Notes under the pieces: generated by a model
Told to the model about the DNA's origin: nothing
Database searches by the model: none
Seen by the model: the letters and a program-made list of their open reading frames with translations, nothing else
Translations under genes and position numbers: made by a program
Shown: positions 9,142 to 16,951 of the stretch, piece after piece
How positions within the stretch are numbered: position 1 is the stretch's first letter
Layout of the letters: every line of letters starts with the position of its first letter
DNA from: Paucimonas sp.
GTDB taxonomy: Bacteria; Pseudomonadota; Gammaproteobacteria; Pseudomonadales; Pseudomonadaceae
Direction of reading: 5' to 3'
NCBI GenBank assembly: GCA_031253995.1
Contig: JAIRVG010000004.1
Coordinates: forward strand, 1 to 64,000
DNA length: 64,000 bases

Positions 9142-10149
9142 GCGGATCATCAGCTCGAAGCCCAGGTCGCGCGGGGCCTTGTGCTGGCCCTTGCCATCCA
9201 GCAGGTCGAGCAGCGCCTGGGCCGCCTGCTGACCGACGGCGGCCAGAGGGGTGCGGATCGAGGTCAGGCGCGGGACCATGTGCGCCGAGGCCGGCAGGTC
9301 GTTGAAACCGACCATGGCCACCTGCCCCGGCACACTGACGCCCTGGCGCTGGGCCTGGAAGATGGCGCCGTGGGCCAGGTCGTCATTGCAGAAGAAGATG
9401 CCGTCGAGGTCGGGGTGGCGGGCCAGTAACTGGCTGAACAGCTCGCCGCCGAGGGCGATGGAGGACGGTTGCGGGACCATCAGTTCCAGGCTGGCGTCAT
9501 GCACGCCAGCCTCGCCAAGGGCACGGCGGAAGCCTTCGGCCCGTTGCAGGACCCGGGGATCGAGCTGGGCGGCGATGAAACCGAGACGGCGGCGACCGCG
9601 CTCCAGCAGGTGTCGAGCGGCGGCGTAGCCGGCCTGCTGCTGGGAAAAGCCGACGCAGACGGCGCCGTCCTGGCTGTCCAGCTCCATCATGTACACCCGC
9701 GGCACGCGGCTGGCGTCGAGCATCTGCCGCGCGGTGTCGCTGCGTTCAAGGCCGGTGAGCAGCAAGCCGCGGGGCTGGCAGGCCAGGTAGTTGCGGATCA
9801 GGCTTTCCTCGATGGCGGCGTCGTAGTGGTAGTTGCCGATCAGCACGTCGAGGCCGCGGGGGCGCAGCACATCGTGGATGGCGTCGAGGGTCTCGACGAA
9901 CAGCTGGTTGGACAGCGACGGGATCAGCACCACCACCGACTGGCTCTGGGCCGAGGCCAGGGCACGGGCGGCGGGATTGGCGACATAGCCCAGCTCGGCG
10001 GCGGCGGCCTTGACCTTTTCCACCAGCTCCGGGGCCACCGTGGCCACGCCCCGCAGGGCGCGGGACACGGTGATCGGCGAGACACCGGAAAGCCGGGCGA
10101 CTTCAGCGAGGGTGGGACGTCCGGTGGTGCGGGAGCCGGTGCGGGTCAT
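9130..10149 (-). CDS. LacI-family transcriptional regulator, GntR (gluconate repressor)-like
   Basis: A 339-residue repressor. The N-terminal helix-turn-helix TLAEVARLSGVSPITVSRAL with hinge helix NPAARALASAQS is typical of LacI proteins. The rest is a periplasmic-binding-protein-like effector domain. Stretches such as LTGLERSDTARQML, VCVGFSQQQAGYAAARHLL and VGFNDLPASA resemble the Pseudomonas gluconate regulator GntR, but no gluconate kinase or permease lies alongside, so the regulon is uncertain. Its stop is about 94 bp from the chemoreceptor start on the same strand. Upstream (10150-10506) is a repeat cluster without genes. Confidence 0.83.
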   Translation of the reverse strand: MTRTGSRTTGRPTLAEVARLSGVSPITVSRALRGVATVAPELVEKVKAAAAELGYVANPAARALASAQSQSVVVLIPSLSNQLFVETLDAIHDVLRPRGLDVLIGNYHYDAAIEESLIRNYLACQPRGLLLTGLERSDTARQMLDASRVPRVYMMELDSQDGAVCVGFSQQQAGYAAARHLLERGRRRLGFIAAQLDPRVLQRAEGFRRALGEAGVHDASLELMVPQPSSIALGGELFSQLLARHPDLDGIFFCNDDLAHGAIFQAQRQGVSVPGQVAMVGFNDLPASAHMVPRLTSIRTPLAAVGQQAAQALLDLLDGKGQHKAPRDLGFELMIRESS

Positions 10150-10209
10150 GGTGTCTCGGGCTGGGGCGGGAAACCGGGTAGGTTAGTGGCCGGCCGGCAC
10201 ACTGGCAAC

Positions 10210-10490
10210 CTTGCGGGCCTCATCGCGGCCCACTCCCACAAGGATTATCGCCAGCCACCAGAGTCCGGATCAGCACGAAACCTGTGGGAGCTGGTCTTGC
10301 CAGCGATGAGGCCGGCACTGGCAACCAAGGCGCCCAAGCGGACGCCATCGCTGGCAAGCCAGCTCCCACAGGGATCGCAGCGCTCTCAAGAACAACGGAG
10401 AACCTCAGCCCCCAGAGGGACCGCGCCGCTCTCAAGAACAGCGGAGAACCTGTGGGAGCTGGTCTTGCCAGCGATGAGGCCCGAGAGATC
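10210..10490. repeat. cluster of REP repeats between LacI regulator and yiaY
   Basis: The 357-bp gap holds no gene. It has at least three copies of a GCTGG-CTTGCCAGC unit in both orientations: forward copies CTGTGGGAGCTGGTCTTGCC at 10281-10300 and again from 10451, and a reverse copy CTGGCAAGCCAGCTCCCACA at 10351-10370. The phrase AACAGCGGAGAACC or a close variant precedes more than one copy, suggesting local duplication of repeat plus flank. Confidence 0.75.
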
Positions 10491-10506
10491 GACAACAGGC
10501 CGCAGA

Positions 10507-11655
10507 TTAGAATGCCGCCTTGAACACCGCCTCGATCTCCACCTGGCTGGCCACCCGCGGATTGGTCAGCCCACAGGCATCCTTCAGGGCATTGGCCGCC
10601 AGGATCGGCACGTCCTCCACCTTGGCCCCCAGCACCGCCAGGCCCTCCGGAATCCCGATATCCCGGCTCAACCCCTCGATTGCCGCGATCGCTGCACTGG
10701 CGCCCTGCTCCGCATCCAGCTCGCGGACCTCCACCCCCAGCGCCGCCGCCACATCCCGCAGCCGCGCGGCGCAGACCCGGGCATTGAAGCGCTGCACATG
10801 GGGCAGCAGCACCGCATTGCACACTCCGTGCGGCAGGTCATAGAACCCGCCCAGCTGGTGCGCCATGGCATGCACATACCCCAGCGAGGCATTGTTGAAC
10901 GCCATCCCGGCCAGGAATTGCGCATAAGCCATGGCCTCCCGCGCCTGCAGGTCCTGGCCGTCGGCCACGGCCTGGCGCAGGTTGGCGCTGATCAGTTCGA
11001 TGGCCTTCAAGGCACAGGCATCGGTGATCGGCGTCGCCGCCGTGGACACGTAGGCCTCCACCGCATGGGTCAGGGCATCCATCCCCGTGGCGGCAGTCAG
11101 CGACTTGGGCATGCCGACCATCAGTGCCGGGTCGTTGACCGAGAGGATCGGCGTGACGTTGCGGTCGACGATGGCCATTTTCACGTGGCGCGCCTCGTCG
11201 GTGATGATGCAGAAACGGGTCATCTCGCTGGCGGTGCCGGCGGTGGTGTTGATCGCCACCAGGGGCAACTGCGGCCTGGCCGAGCGGTCGACACCCTCGT
11301 AGTCGGCGATGGTGCCGCCATTGGTGGCGCACAGGGCGATGCCCTTGGCGCAGTCATGGGGCGAACCGCCGCCCAGGGACACGATGAAATCGCATTGTTC
11401 CCGTTGCAGCATGGCCAGGCCCTGCTCGACGTTGGCGATGCTGGGGTTGGGCCTGGCGCCGTCGAACACCCGGGAATCGATGTCGCGCACTGCCAGTTGC
11501 TCGGCGATGCGCTCGGCCACCCCGGCTTTCGCCAGGCCGGCGTCGGTCACGATCAGGGCCTTGCGAAAACCGTGGCCGACGATGGCATTCAGCGCTTCTT
11601 CCAGGCAATCGATGCCCATGATGTTCACGGCGGGAATGAAAAACGTGCTGCTCAT
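10507..11655 (-). CDS. yiaY: iron-containing alcohol dehydrogenase YiaY
   Basis: A 382-residue group III alcohol dehydrogenase. Residues [13 protein letters not shown] (93-105) form the nucleotide-binding loop; the expected iron ligands are D193, H197, H262 and H276 ([32 protein letters not shown]). Long stretches match E. coli YiaY, including the [20 protein letters not shown] segment. It should interconvert primary alcohols and aldehydes with NAD(H) in the cytoplasm. Start at 11655 ([10 protein letters not shown]) with GAGGTACCCGCC upstream. It lies 79 bp downstream of ilvA on the same strand; the gap has no obvious terminator, so read-through is possible. Confidence 0.9.
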   Translation of the reverse strand: MSSTFFIPAVNIMGIDCLEEALNAIVGHGFRKALIVTDAGLAKAGVAERIAEQLAVRDIDSRVFDGARPNPSIANVEQGLAMLQREQCDFIVSLGGGSPHDCAKGIALCATNGGTIADYEGVDRSARPQLPLVAINTTAGTASEMTRFCIITDEARHVKMAIVDRNVTPILSVNDPALMVGMPKSLTAATGMDALTHAVEAYVSTAATPITDACALKAIELISANLRQAVADGQDLQAREAMAYAQFLAGMAFNNASLGYVHAMAHQLGGFYDLPHGVCNAVLLPHVQRFNARVCAARLRDVAAALGVEVRELDAEQGASAAIAAIEGLSRDIGIPEGLAVLGAKVEDVPILAANALKDACGLTNPRVASQVEIEAVFKAAF

Positions 11656-11734
11656 GGCGGGTACCTCATCTGGCGTATCTCGGTAACTCCAGAATCCGCC
11701 CGCCATGAGCAACCCGTGTTGATCCAGGGCAACC

Positions 11735-13297
11735 TCAGCCGAGGAACAGGCGATACGCCGGATTATCGGTCTCGTCCCAGTAGCGATAACCCATGGCATC
11801 GAGCAGGCCCGGCAGGTCGCCGCGCTCGTCCTCCGGCACTTCCAGGGCGGCGAACACCCGGGCGTCGGCGGCGCCGTGGTTGCGGTAGTGGAACAGGCTG
11901 ATGTTCCAGCGCTTGCCCAGGCTTTCCAGGAAGCCCAGCAACGCCCCCGGACGCTCGGGGAATTCGAAGCGCAGCACGCGCTCGTCCGCCCCGGGCCCCG
12001 CATGGCCGCCGACGGTGTGGCGGATATGCAGCTTGGCCAGTTCGTTGTCGGTCAGGTCGAGGACTTCGTAGCCCTGCTCGCGCAGGCTCTCGAGCAGCGC
12101 CTCGCGCGGGTCGTTGACCGGGTGGGTCTGCACGCCGACGAACAGTCGCGCCTCCTTGCCTGGGTAGTAGCGGTAGTTGAACTCGGTGATCTGCCGGCGG
12201 CCCAGGGCCTGGCAGAAGGCGCGGAAGCTGCCCGGGCGTTCGGGGATGGTCACGGCGATCACCGCCTCGCGCTGCTCGCCCAGCTCGGCACGCTCGGCGA
12301 CATGGCGCAGGCGGTCGAAGTTGACGTTGGCGCCGGAATCGATCGCCACCAGGGTCTGGCCGCGCACGCCGCGCGCCACCACGTACTTCTTGATCCCGGC
12401 CACGGCCAGGGCACCGGACGGTTCGGTGATGGAGCGGGTGTCGTCGTAGATGTCCTTGATCGCCGCGCACAGTTCGTCGCTGCTGACGGTGATCACTTCA
12501 TCGACGTAGTGCCGGCAGATCTCGAAGCAATGGGCACCGATCTGCGCCACCGCGACGCCATCGGCGAAGGTGCCCACCTGCGGCAGCACCACCCGCTCAC
12601 CGGCGGCCAGGGCGGCCTGCAGGCAGTTGGAATCCTGCGGTTCGACGCCGATCACCTTGACCTCGGGGCGCAGGTATTTCACGTAGGCGGCGATCCCGGA
12701 GATCAGCCCGCCACCGCCCACCGGCACGAAGATGGCATCCAGTGCACCCGGCTGCTGGCGCAGGATCTCCATGGCCACGGTGCCTTGGCCGGCGATCACG
12801 TCCTGGTCGTCGAACGGCGGCACGAAGGTGGCGCCGTCACGCTGGGCCAGGTGCAGGGCATGGGCCAAGGCGCGGGGGAAGGCATCGCCGTGCAGCACCG
12901 CGTGGCCGCCACGGGAACGCACGCCCTCGACCTTCAGCGCCGGGGTGGTTTCCGGCATGACGATGGTGGCCGTGATGCCCAGCTCGCGGGCCGCCAGGGC
13001 CACGCCCTGGGCATGGTTGCCGGCGGACGCGGTGATCACGCCGCGGGCGCGCTGCTCGGCGGTCAGCTGGCTGAGGCGGTTGTAGGCGCCGCGGATCTTG
13101 AAGGAGAAGGTCGGTTGCAGGTCTTCGCGCTTGAGCAGCACCTGGTTGCCCAGGTGTGCCGACAGGGCGCGGGCGGGTTGCAGGGGCGTTTCAATGGCCA
13201 GGTCGTACACCGGTGCGGACAGAATCCGCCGCACATAGTCCGACAGCAGGTTCGGGGCGCCAACGGGTGCGGTGGGGCAAGCGGTGAGGCTGGTCAT
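11735..13297 (-). CDS. ilvA: threonine dehydratase (threonine ammonia-lyase), biosynthetic long form
   Basis: A 520-residue PLP enzyme converting threonine to 2-oxobutanoate, the first committed step of isoleucine synthesis. The catalytic domain has the PLP lysine K67 in [10 protein letters not shown], the [10 protein letters not shown] substrate loop and the glycine-rich [11 protein letters not shown] phosphate-binding loop. The C-terminal 190 residues form two ACT-like regulatory domains ([14 protein letters not shown] and [14 protein letters not shown]), so feedback inhibition by isoleucine is expected. The gene is preceded by a sigma-70 promoter, an Ile/Thr-rich leader peptide and a terminator, a classic attenuation layout. 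No other ilv genes are next to it. Confidence 0.93.
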   Translation of the reverse strand: MTSLTACPTAPVGAPNLLSDYVRRILSAPVYDLAIETPLQPARALSAHLGNQVLLKREDLQPTFSFKIRGAYNRLSQLTAEQRARGVITASAGNHAQGVALAARELGITATIVMPETTPALKVEGVRSRGGHAVLHGDAFPRALAHALHLAQRDGATFVPPFDDQDVIAGQGTVAMEILRQQPGALDAIFVPVGGGGLISGIAAYVKYLRPEVKVIGVEPQDSNCLQAALAAGERVVLPQVGTFADGVAVAQIGAHCFEICRHYVDEVITVSSDELCAAIKDIYDDTRSITEPSGALAVAGIKKYVVARGVRGQTLVAIDSGANVNFDRLRHVAERAELGEQREAVIAVTIPERPGSFRAFCQALGRRQITEFNYRYYPGKEARLFVGVQTHPVNDPREALLESLREQGYEVLDLTDNELAKLHIRHTVGGHAGPGADERVLRFEFPERPGALLGFLESLGKRWNISLFHYRNHGAADARVFAALEVPEDERGDLPGLLDAMGYRYWDETDNPAYRLFLG

Positions 13298-13341
13298 CGG
13301 TAACTCCTGGTTTTTTCAAAGAGCCCAGGAGTCGAGAGAAA

Positions 13342-13364
13342 GAACCCGCCTCCAGGGCGGGTTC
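13342..13364 (-). terminator. ilvA attenuator terminator hairpin
   Basis: On the leftward transcript GAACCCGCC pairs with GGCGGGTTC around a five-base loop (nine perfect pairs), followed by the pyrimidine-rich run TTTCTCTC. It lies between the leader peptide stop and ilvA. Its 5' arm CCCGCC can alternatively pair with GGCGGG at the end of the leader ORF (13388-13383), forming an antiterminator. Confidence 0.85.
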
Positions 13365-13378
13365 GGTGCAAGTGCCAG

Positions 13379-13444
13379 CTAGCCCGCCAATCCGATAATG
13401 GCGGTAATAATGCTGCTGGTTGGCAAGTGCGGGAAGGTACTCAT
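13379..13444 (-). CDS. ilvA leader peptide (attenuation)
   Basis: A 21-codon ORF, too short for usual gene calls, starting ATG at 13444 and ending TAG at 13379. Residues 12-17 are Ile-Ile-Thr-Ala-Ile-Ile, with further Thr at 3 and 9: four Ile and three Thr in 21 residues. The Thr-Ala codons (ACCGCC, 13405-13400) are the 5' arm of a pause hairpin with GGCGGG (13388-13383). A ribosome stalled at the Ile codons would mask that arm, freeing GGCGGG to pair with the terminator's CCCGCC and allow transcription into ilvA. The ATG sits only 9 nt from the -10 hexamer, so the leader may be translated from a leaderless or nearly leaderless mRNA. Confidence 0.8.
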   Translation of the reverse strand: MSTFPHLPTSSIITAIIGLAG

Positions 13445-13452
13445 GGGGGTCG

Positions 13453-13481
13453 AAACTAGCGGAACGTTTTTGTGGAGTCAA
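13453..13481 (-). promoter_or_regulatory. sigma-70 promoter of ilvA leader
   Basis: Read leftward: TTGACT (13481-13476), a 17-bp spacer and TAGTTT (13458-13453). The predicted transcription start is within a few bases of the leader ATG at 13444. Strong -35, optimal spacing, moderate -10. Confidence 0.7.
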
Positions 13482-13613
13482 TGATTGATTTGCCAGGTGC
13501 TCGCCTTGGGCCTTGTAGCGCCCCTGATTGGACAACCCCAGACTCCACTGCTTGTATCTAACTCCTGCACCCATGCACCCCGCGTATGACTCACTCAACC
13601 GAGAGCACGGACC

Positions 13614-14780
13614 ATGAGCGAAGGAATGCCCCACAAAGTCATGATGGTCTTCGGCACCCGCCCGGAAGCGATCAAGATGGCGCCACTGGCCCGGGTCCTG
13701 CGCGAATGGCCCGGCATCGAGCTGAACATCTGCTCCACCGGCCAGCACCGGGAAATGCTCCAGCAGGTCCTGCGCGACTTCGGCCTGAAGGTCGACGAAG
13801 ACCTGCAGGTGATGACCCAGAACCAGACCCTCAACAGCCTTTCGCAACAGTTGCTGGCCCATATCGATGGCGCCTACGAGCGCTTCAAGCCGCAGATAGT
13901 GCTGGTCCACGGCGACACCACCACCAGCTTCATCGCCGCCCTCGCCGCCTTCAACCGGCAGATTCCCATCGGCCACGTCGAGGCCGGCCTGCGCACCGGC
14001 AACCTGCGCCAGCCCTGGCCGGAGGAAGCCAACCGGCGCCTGACCGGGGTCATCGCCGACCTGCACTTCCCGCCCACCAAGGACTCCCGCGACAACCTGC
14101 TGCGCGAAGGCGTGCCCCTGGAGCACATGGAAGTCACCGGCAACACAGTGATCGACGCCCTGCTGTGGATGCGCGAACACCTCAAGCAAACGGCCTGGCA
14201 CCCCGCCGCCGACTCGCCCCTGGCCGCCCTGCGCGACGACCGGCGCCTGATCCTGATCACCGGCCATCGCCGGGAGAACTTCGGCCCCGGCTTCGAGCGC
14301 ATCTGCCTGGCCCTGGCAGAACTGGCCCTGCGCTACCCGGACGTGCAGTTCGTCTACCCGGTGCACCTCAACCCGCAGGTACAGAAGGCGGTGTACTCGG
14401 TGCTCTCCAACCAGCCCAACATCCACCTGGTCGCGCCGCAGGACTACCAGCACTTCGTCTGGCTGATGGACCGCGCCTACCTGATCCTCACCGACTCCGG
14501 CGGCGTCCAGGAAGAAGCCCCGGCCCTGGGCAAGCCGGTGCTGGTGCTGCGCAAGGTCACCGAACGCCCGGCAGTGCTGGCCGGCGGCACGGTGATGCTG
14601 GTGGGCACCCACACCGAACGCATCGTCAAGGAAACCCGCCACCTGCTCGACGACCCCGATGCCTACACCCGCATGAGCAAGGTGTTCTTCCCGGTGGGCG
14701 ACGGCCATGCCAGCCAACGCATCGCCGAGCGCCTGCAGCGCTGGCTGGATGAACACGCCAAGGGACCTGAAGCCCCATGA
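13614..14780 (+). CDS. wecB: UDP-N-acetylglucosamine 2-epimerase (non-hydrolysing)
   Basis: A 388-residue cytoplasmic enzyme converting UDP-GlcNAc to UDP-ManNAc. Family signatures are all present: FGTRPEAIKMAPLAR near the N-terminus, VLVHGDTTT, GHVEAGLRTGN, ITGHRRENFG and the C-terminal DSGGVQEEAPALGKP. Length matches the family. It is the first gene of a tightly overlapping run (its stop overlaps the nfrB start by 4 bp), so its product most likely feeds NfrB rather than an enterobacterial common antigen or O-antigen pathway; no wecC or glycan ligase genes are nearby. In E. coli, WecB (NfrC) is likewise required for the N4-receptor polysaccharide but is encoded elsewhere. Confidence 0.93.
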   Translation: MSEGMPHKVMMVFGTRPEAIKMAPLARVLREWPGIELNICSTGQHREMLQQVLRDFGLKVDEDLQVMTQNQTLNSLSQQLLAHIDGAYERFKPQIVLVHGDTTTSFIAALAAFNRQIPIGHVEAGLRTGNLRQPWPEEANRRLTGVIADLHFPPTKDSRDNLLREGVPLEHMEVTGNTVIDALLWMREHLKQTAWHPAADSPLAALRDDRRLILITGHRRENFGPGFERICLALAELALRYPDVQFVYPVHLNPQVQKAVYSVLSNQPNIHLVAPQDYQHFVWLMDRAYLILTDSGGVQEEAPALGKPVLVLRKVTERPAVLAGGTVMLVGTHTERIVKETRHLLDDPDAYTRMSKVFFPVGDGHASQRIAERLQRWLDEHAKGPEAP

Positions 14781-16951
14781 GCCTGTTCTGGGTCGATGCC
14801 CTCACCTACCTGCTGTTCGGCCTCAAGTGGCTGGCGATCATCCTCGCCAGCCTGATGTTCCTGCTCGGCCTCGATGACCTGTTCATCGATATCGTCTACT
14901 GGGGCCGCAAGCTGATCCGCCGATTCCGCATCTACGAAAAGCACGAGCGCGCCGACGAGAAGCGCCTGTTCGAGGCCAAGGAAAAACCCCTGGCGATCAT
15001 GGTCCCGGCCTGGAACGAGGTGGGCGTGGTCGGCGAGATGGCGCGCCTGGCGGCCTCGACCCTGGACTACGAGAACTACCAGATCTTCGTCGGCACCTAC
15101 CCCAACGACCCGCAGACCCAGGCCGACGTCGACGCCGTGTGCCTGCACTACCCCAACGTGCACAAGGTGGTCTGCGCCCGCCCCGGCCCCACCAGCAAGG
15201 CCGACTGCCTGAACAACGTGATCGACGCCATCCTGCGTTTCGAGCGCGACGCGCGCATCGAGTTCGCCGGCTTCATCCTGCATGACGCCGAGGACGTGAT
15301 CTCGCCCATGGAGCTGCGCCTGTACAACTACCTGCTGCCGAACAAGGACATGATCCAGATCCCGGTCTACCCCTTCGCCCCCGAGTGGCAGGGCTTCACC
15401 GCCGGGCACTATGTCGACGAGTTCGCCGAGAACCATGGCAAGGACGTCATCGTCCGCGAGGCCCTGACCGGCCAGGTGCCCAGCGCCGGGGTCGGCACCT
15501 GCTTCAGCCGCCGCGCCATCGGCGCCCTGCTGGAAGACGGCGACGGCATCGCCTTCGACGTGCAGAGCCTGACCGAGGACTACGACATCGGCTTTCGCCT
15601 GAAGCAGAAAGGCATGAAGTGCATCTTCGCCCGCTACTCCATCAGCGACCCGCAACTGGCCCTGCAACACACCTGGGTCCCGGGCATGAGCCGCGAATTT
15701 TCCCAGGTGATCTGCGTGCGCGAGCACTTCCCGCGGGACTGGCAGCACGCGATCCGGCAGAAATCGCGGTGGATCGTCGGCATCGTCTTCCAGGGCACCA
15801 CCAACCTCGGCTGGAGCCGCAAGGGCGCGCTCAACTACTTCCTCTGGCGCGACCGCCGCGGGCTGTTCGCCTACCTCTTGAGTTTCCTGGTCAACCTGCT
15901 GCTCCTGGTGCTGCTGAGCATGTGGCTGATCACCGTGGTCTTCCCCGAGGCCTGGCGCTTCCCGTCCATCCTCTCCGACAGCGCCCTGCTCAGCACCCTG
16001 CTCTGGCTCAACGGCTTCCTGCTGCTCAACCGCCTGTTCCAGCGCGGCTGGTTCGTCACCCGCTACTACGGGATCTTCCAGGGACTGCTGTCGGCGCCGC
16101 GGATGATGTGGAGCAACTTCGTCAACTTCTTCGCCAACGTCCGCGCCTTGCGCCAGGTCCTGGAAATGGGCGACTCCCGGCGGGTGGCCTGGGACAAGAC
16201 CACCCACGAGTTCCCCGCCCTCGCCGCCCCGGCGCGCACGCCGCTGGGTCATCGCCTGGTGGAGAAAGGCCTGCTCACCGAGGAACAGCTGCAAGCCGCG
16301 ATCACCGCGCCGGAACGCCGCCGCCTCGGCCGCGAACTGCTGATACGCGGGCTGATCAGCAGCGAACAACTGGTCGAGACCCTGGCCGAGCAGCTGGACC
16401 TGCCCTGGGCGCCGCTCAATCCCTTCCAGGTCGACCGGCAAATGATCGCACTGTTGCCCCGCCACCTCGCCGTGCACTACGGCGTACTGCCGGTGGCCGT
16501 GGACGGTGAAACCCTGGTGCTGGCCAGCGAAAGCCCGGTCAGCCAGGTGTCACTGGGCGCCATCAGCCGCCAGCTCAAGCGTCCGGTCAGCTGCCGCCTG
16601 GCCCCCCAGGGCCGGGTCACCCTCGGCTTGCGCTACCACTACCCCAGCCCCTGGCAGAAGGAGGAAACCCGGGAAATGCTCGCGGTACTCGAACGGCATC
16701 AGGACGACGCCGGGCTGATCGAGCGGGTCAGCCATCACCAGGTCCTGCTCGGCACCCTGCTGCAGACCCGAGGCATGGTCCCGGCGACCCTGTTCAACCA
16801 GGTGATGATCGATTTCCACCCGGAGCAGACCAGCCTCGGCGACTACCTGATCGAGCGCGGCATCATCACCCGCCAGGTGCTGGAGGAAGCGCTGGCCGAG
16901 CAGGCTGCCGAGCAACACGCCGCATACGAGATCATCCGGGAGGTGGCATGA
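14777..16951 (+). CDS. nfrB: NfrB-type glycosyltransferase / exopolysaccharide synthase with MshEN-like c-di-GMP domain
   Basis: A 724-residue inner-membrane GT2 synthase, the homologue of E. coli phage N4 adsorption protein B. One N-terminal membrane segment (about 8-35) is followed by a cytoplasmic GT2 domain with SKADCLNN, H169-D170-A171-E172-D173, E267-D268-Y269-D270 (catalytic base region) and Q328-K-S-R-W332. Further membrane segments lie at about 365-440. The C-terminus (about 485-720) resembles the N-terminal domain of type II secretion ATPases: RRLGRELLIRGLISSEQLVE (514-533) and SLGDYLIERGIITRQVLEEA (about 686-705) both match the LGxxLxxxGxIxxxQL c-di-GMP-binding pattern of MshEN domains. 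It probably polymerises ManNAc from WecB product. Overlaps wecB and nfrA by 4 bp each. Confidence 0.9.
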   Translation: MSLFWVDALTYLLFGLKWLAIILASLMFLLGLDDLFIDIVYWGRKLIRRFRIYEKHERADEKRLFEAKEKPLAIMVPAWNEVGVVGEMARLAASTLDYENYQIFVGTYPNDPQTQADVDAVCLHYPNVHKVVCARPGPTSKADCLNNVIDAILRFERDARIEFAGFILHDAEDVISPMELRLYNYLLPNKDMIQIPVYPFAPEWQGFTAGHYVDEFAENHGKDVIVREALTGQVPSAGVGTCFSRRAIGALLEDGDGIAFDVQSLTEDYDIGFRLKQKGMKCIFARYSISDPQLALQHTWVPGMSREFSQVICVREHFPRDWQHAIRQKSRWIVGIVFQGTTNLGWSRKGALNYFLWRDRRGLFAYLLSFLVNLLLLVLLSMWLITVVFPEAWRFPSILSDSALLSTLLWLNGFLLLNRLFQRGWFVTRYYGIFQGLLSAPRMMWSNFVNFFANVRALRQVLEMGDSRRVAWDKTTHEFPALAAPARTPLGHRLVEKGLLTEEQLQAAITAPERRRLGRELLIRGLISSEQLVETLAEQLDLPWAPLNPFQVDRQMIALLPRHLAVHYGVLPVAVDGETLVLASESPVSQVSLGAISRQLKRPVSCRLAPQGRVTLGLRYHYPSPWQKEETREMLAVLERHQDDAGLIERVSHHQVLLGTLLQTRGMVPATLFNQVMIDFHPEQTSLGDYLIERGIITRQVLEEALAEQAAEQHAAYEIIREVA

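Noticed and set aside
9130..10149. LacI protein as regulator of the neighbouring alcohol dehydrogenase
   Set aside because: It resembles the gluconate repressor, is separated from yiaY by a repeat array and no shared operator was found.
10210..10490. CRISPR-like array
   Set aside because: Repeats are in both orientations, unevenly spaced and of the genome-wide REP type; no cas genes are nearby.
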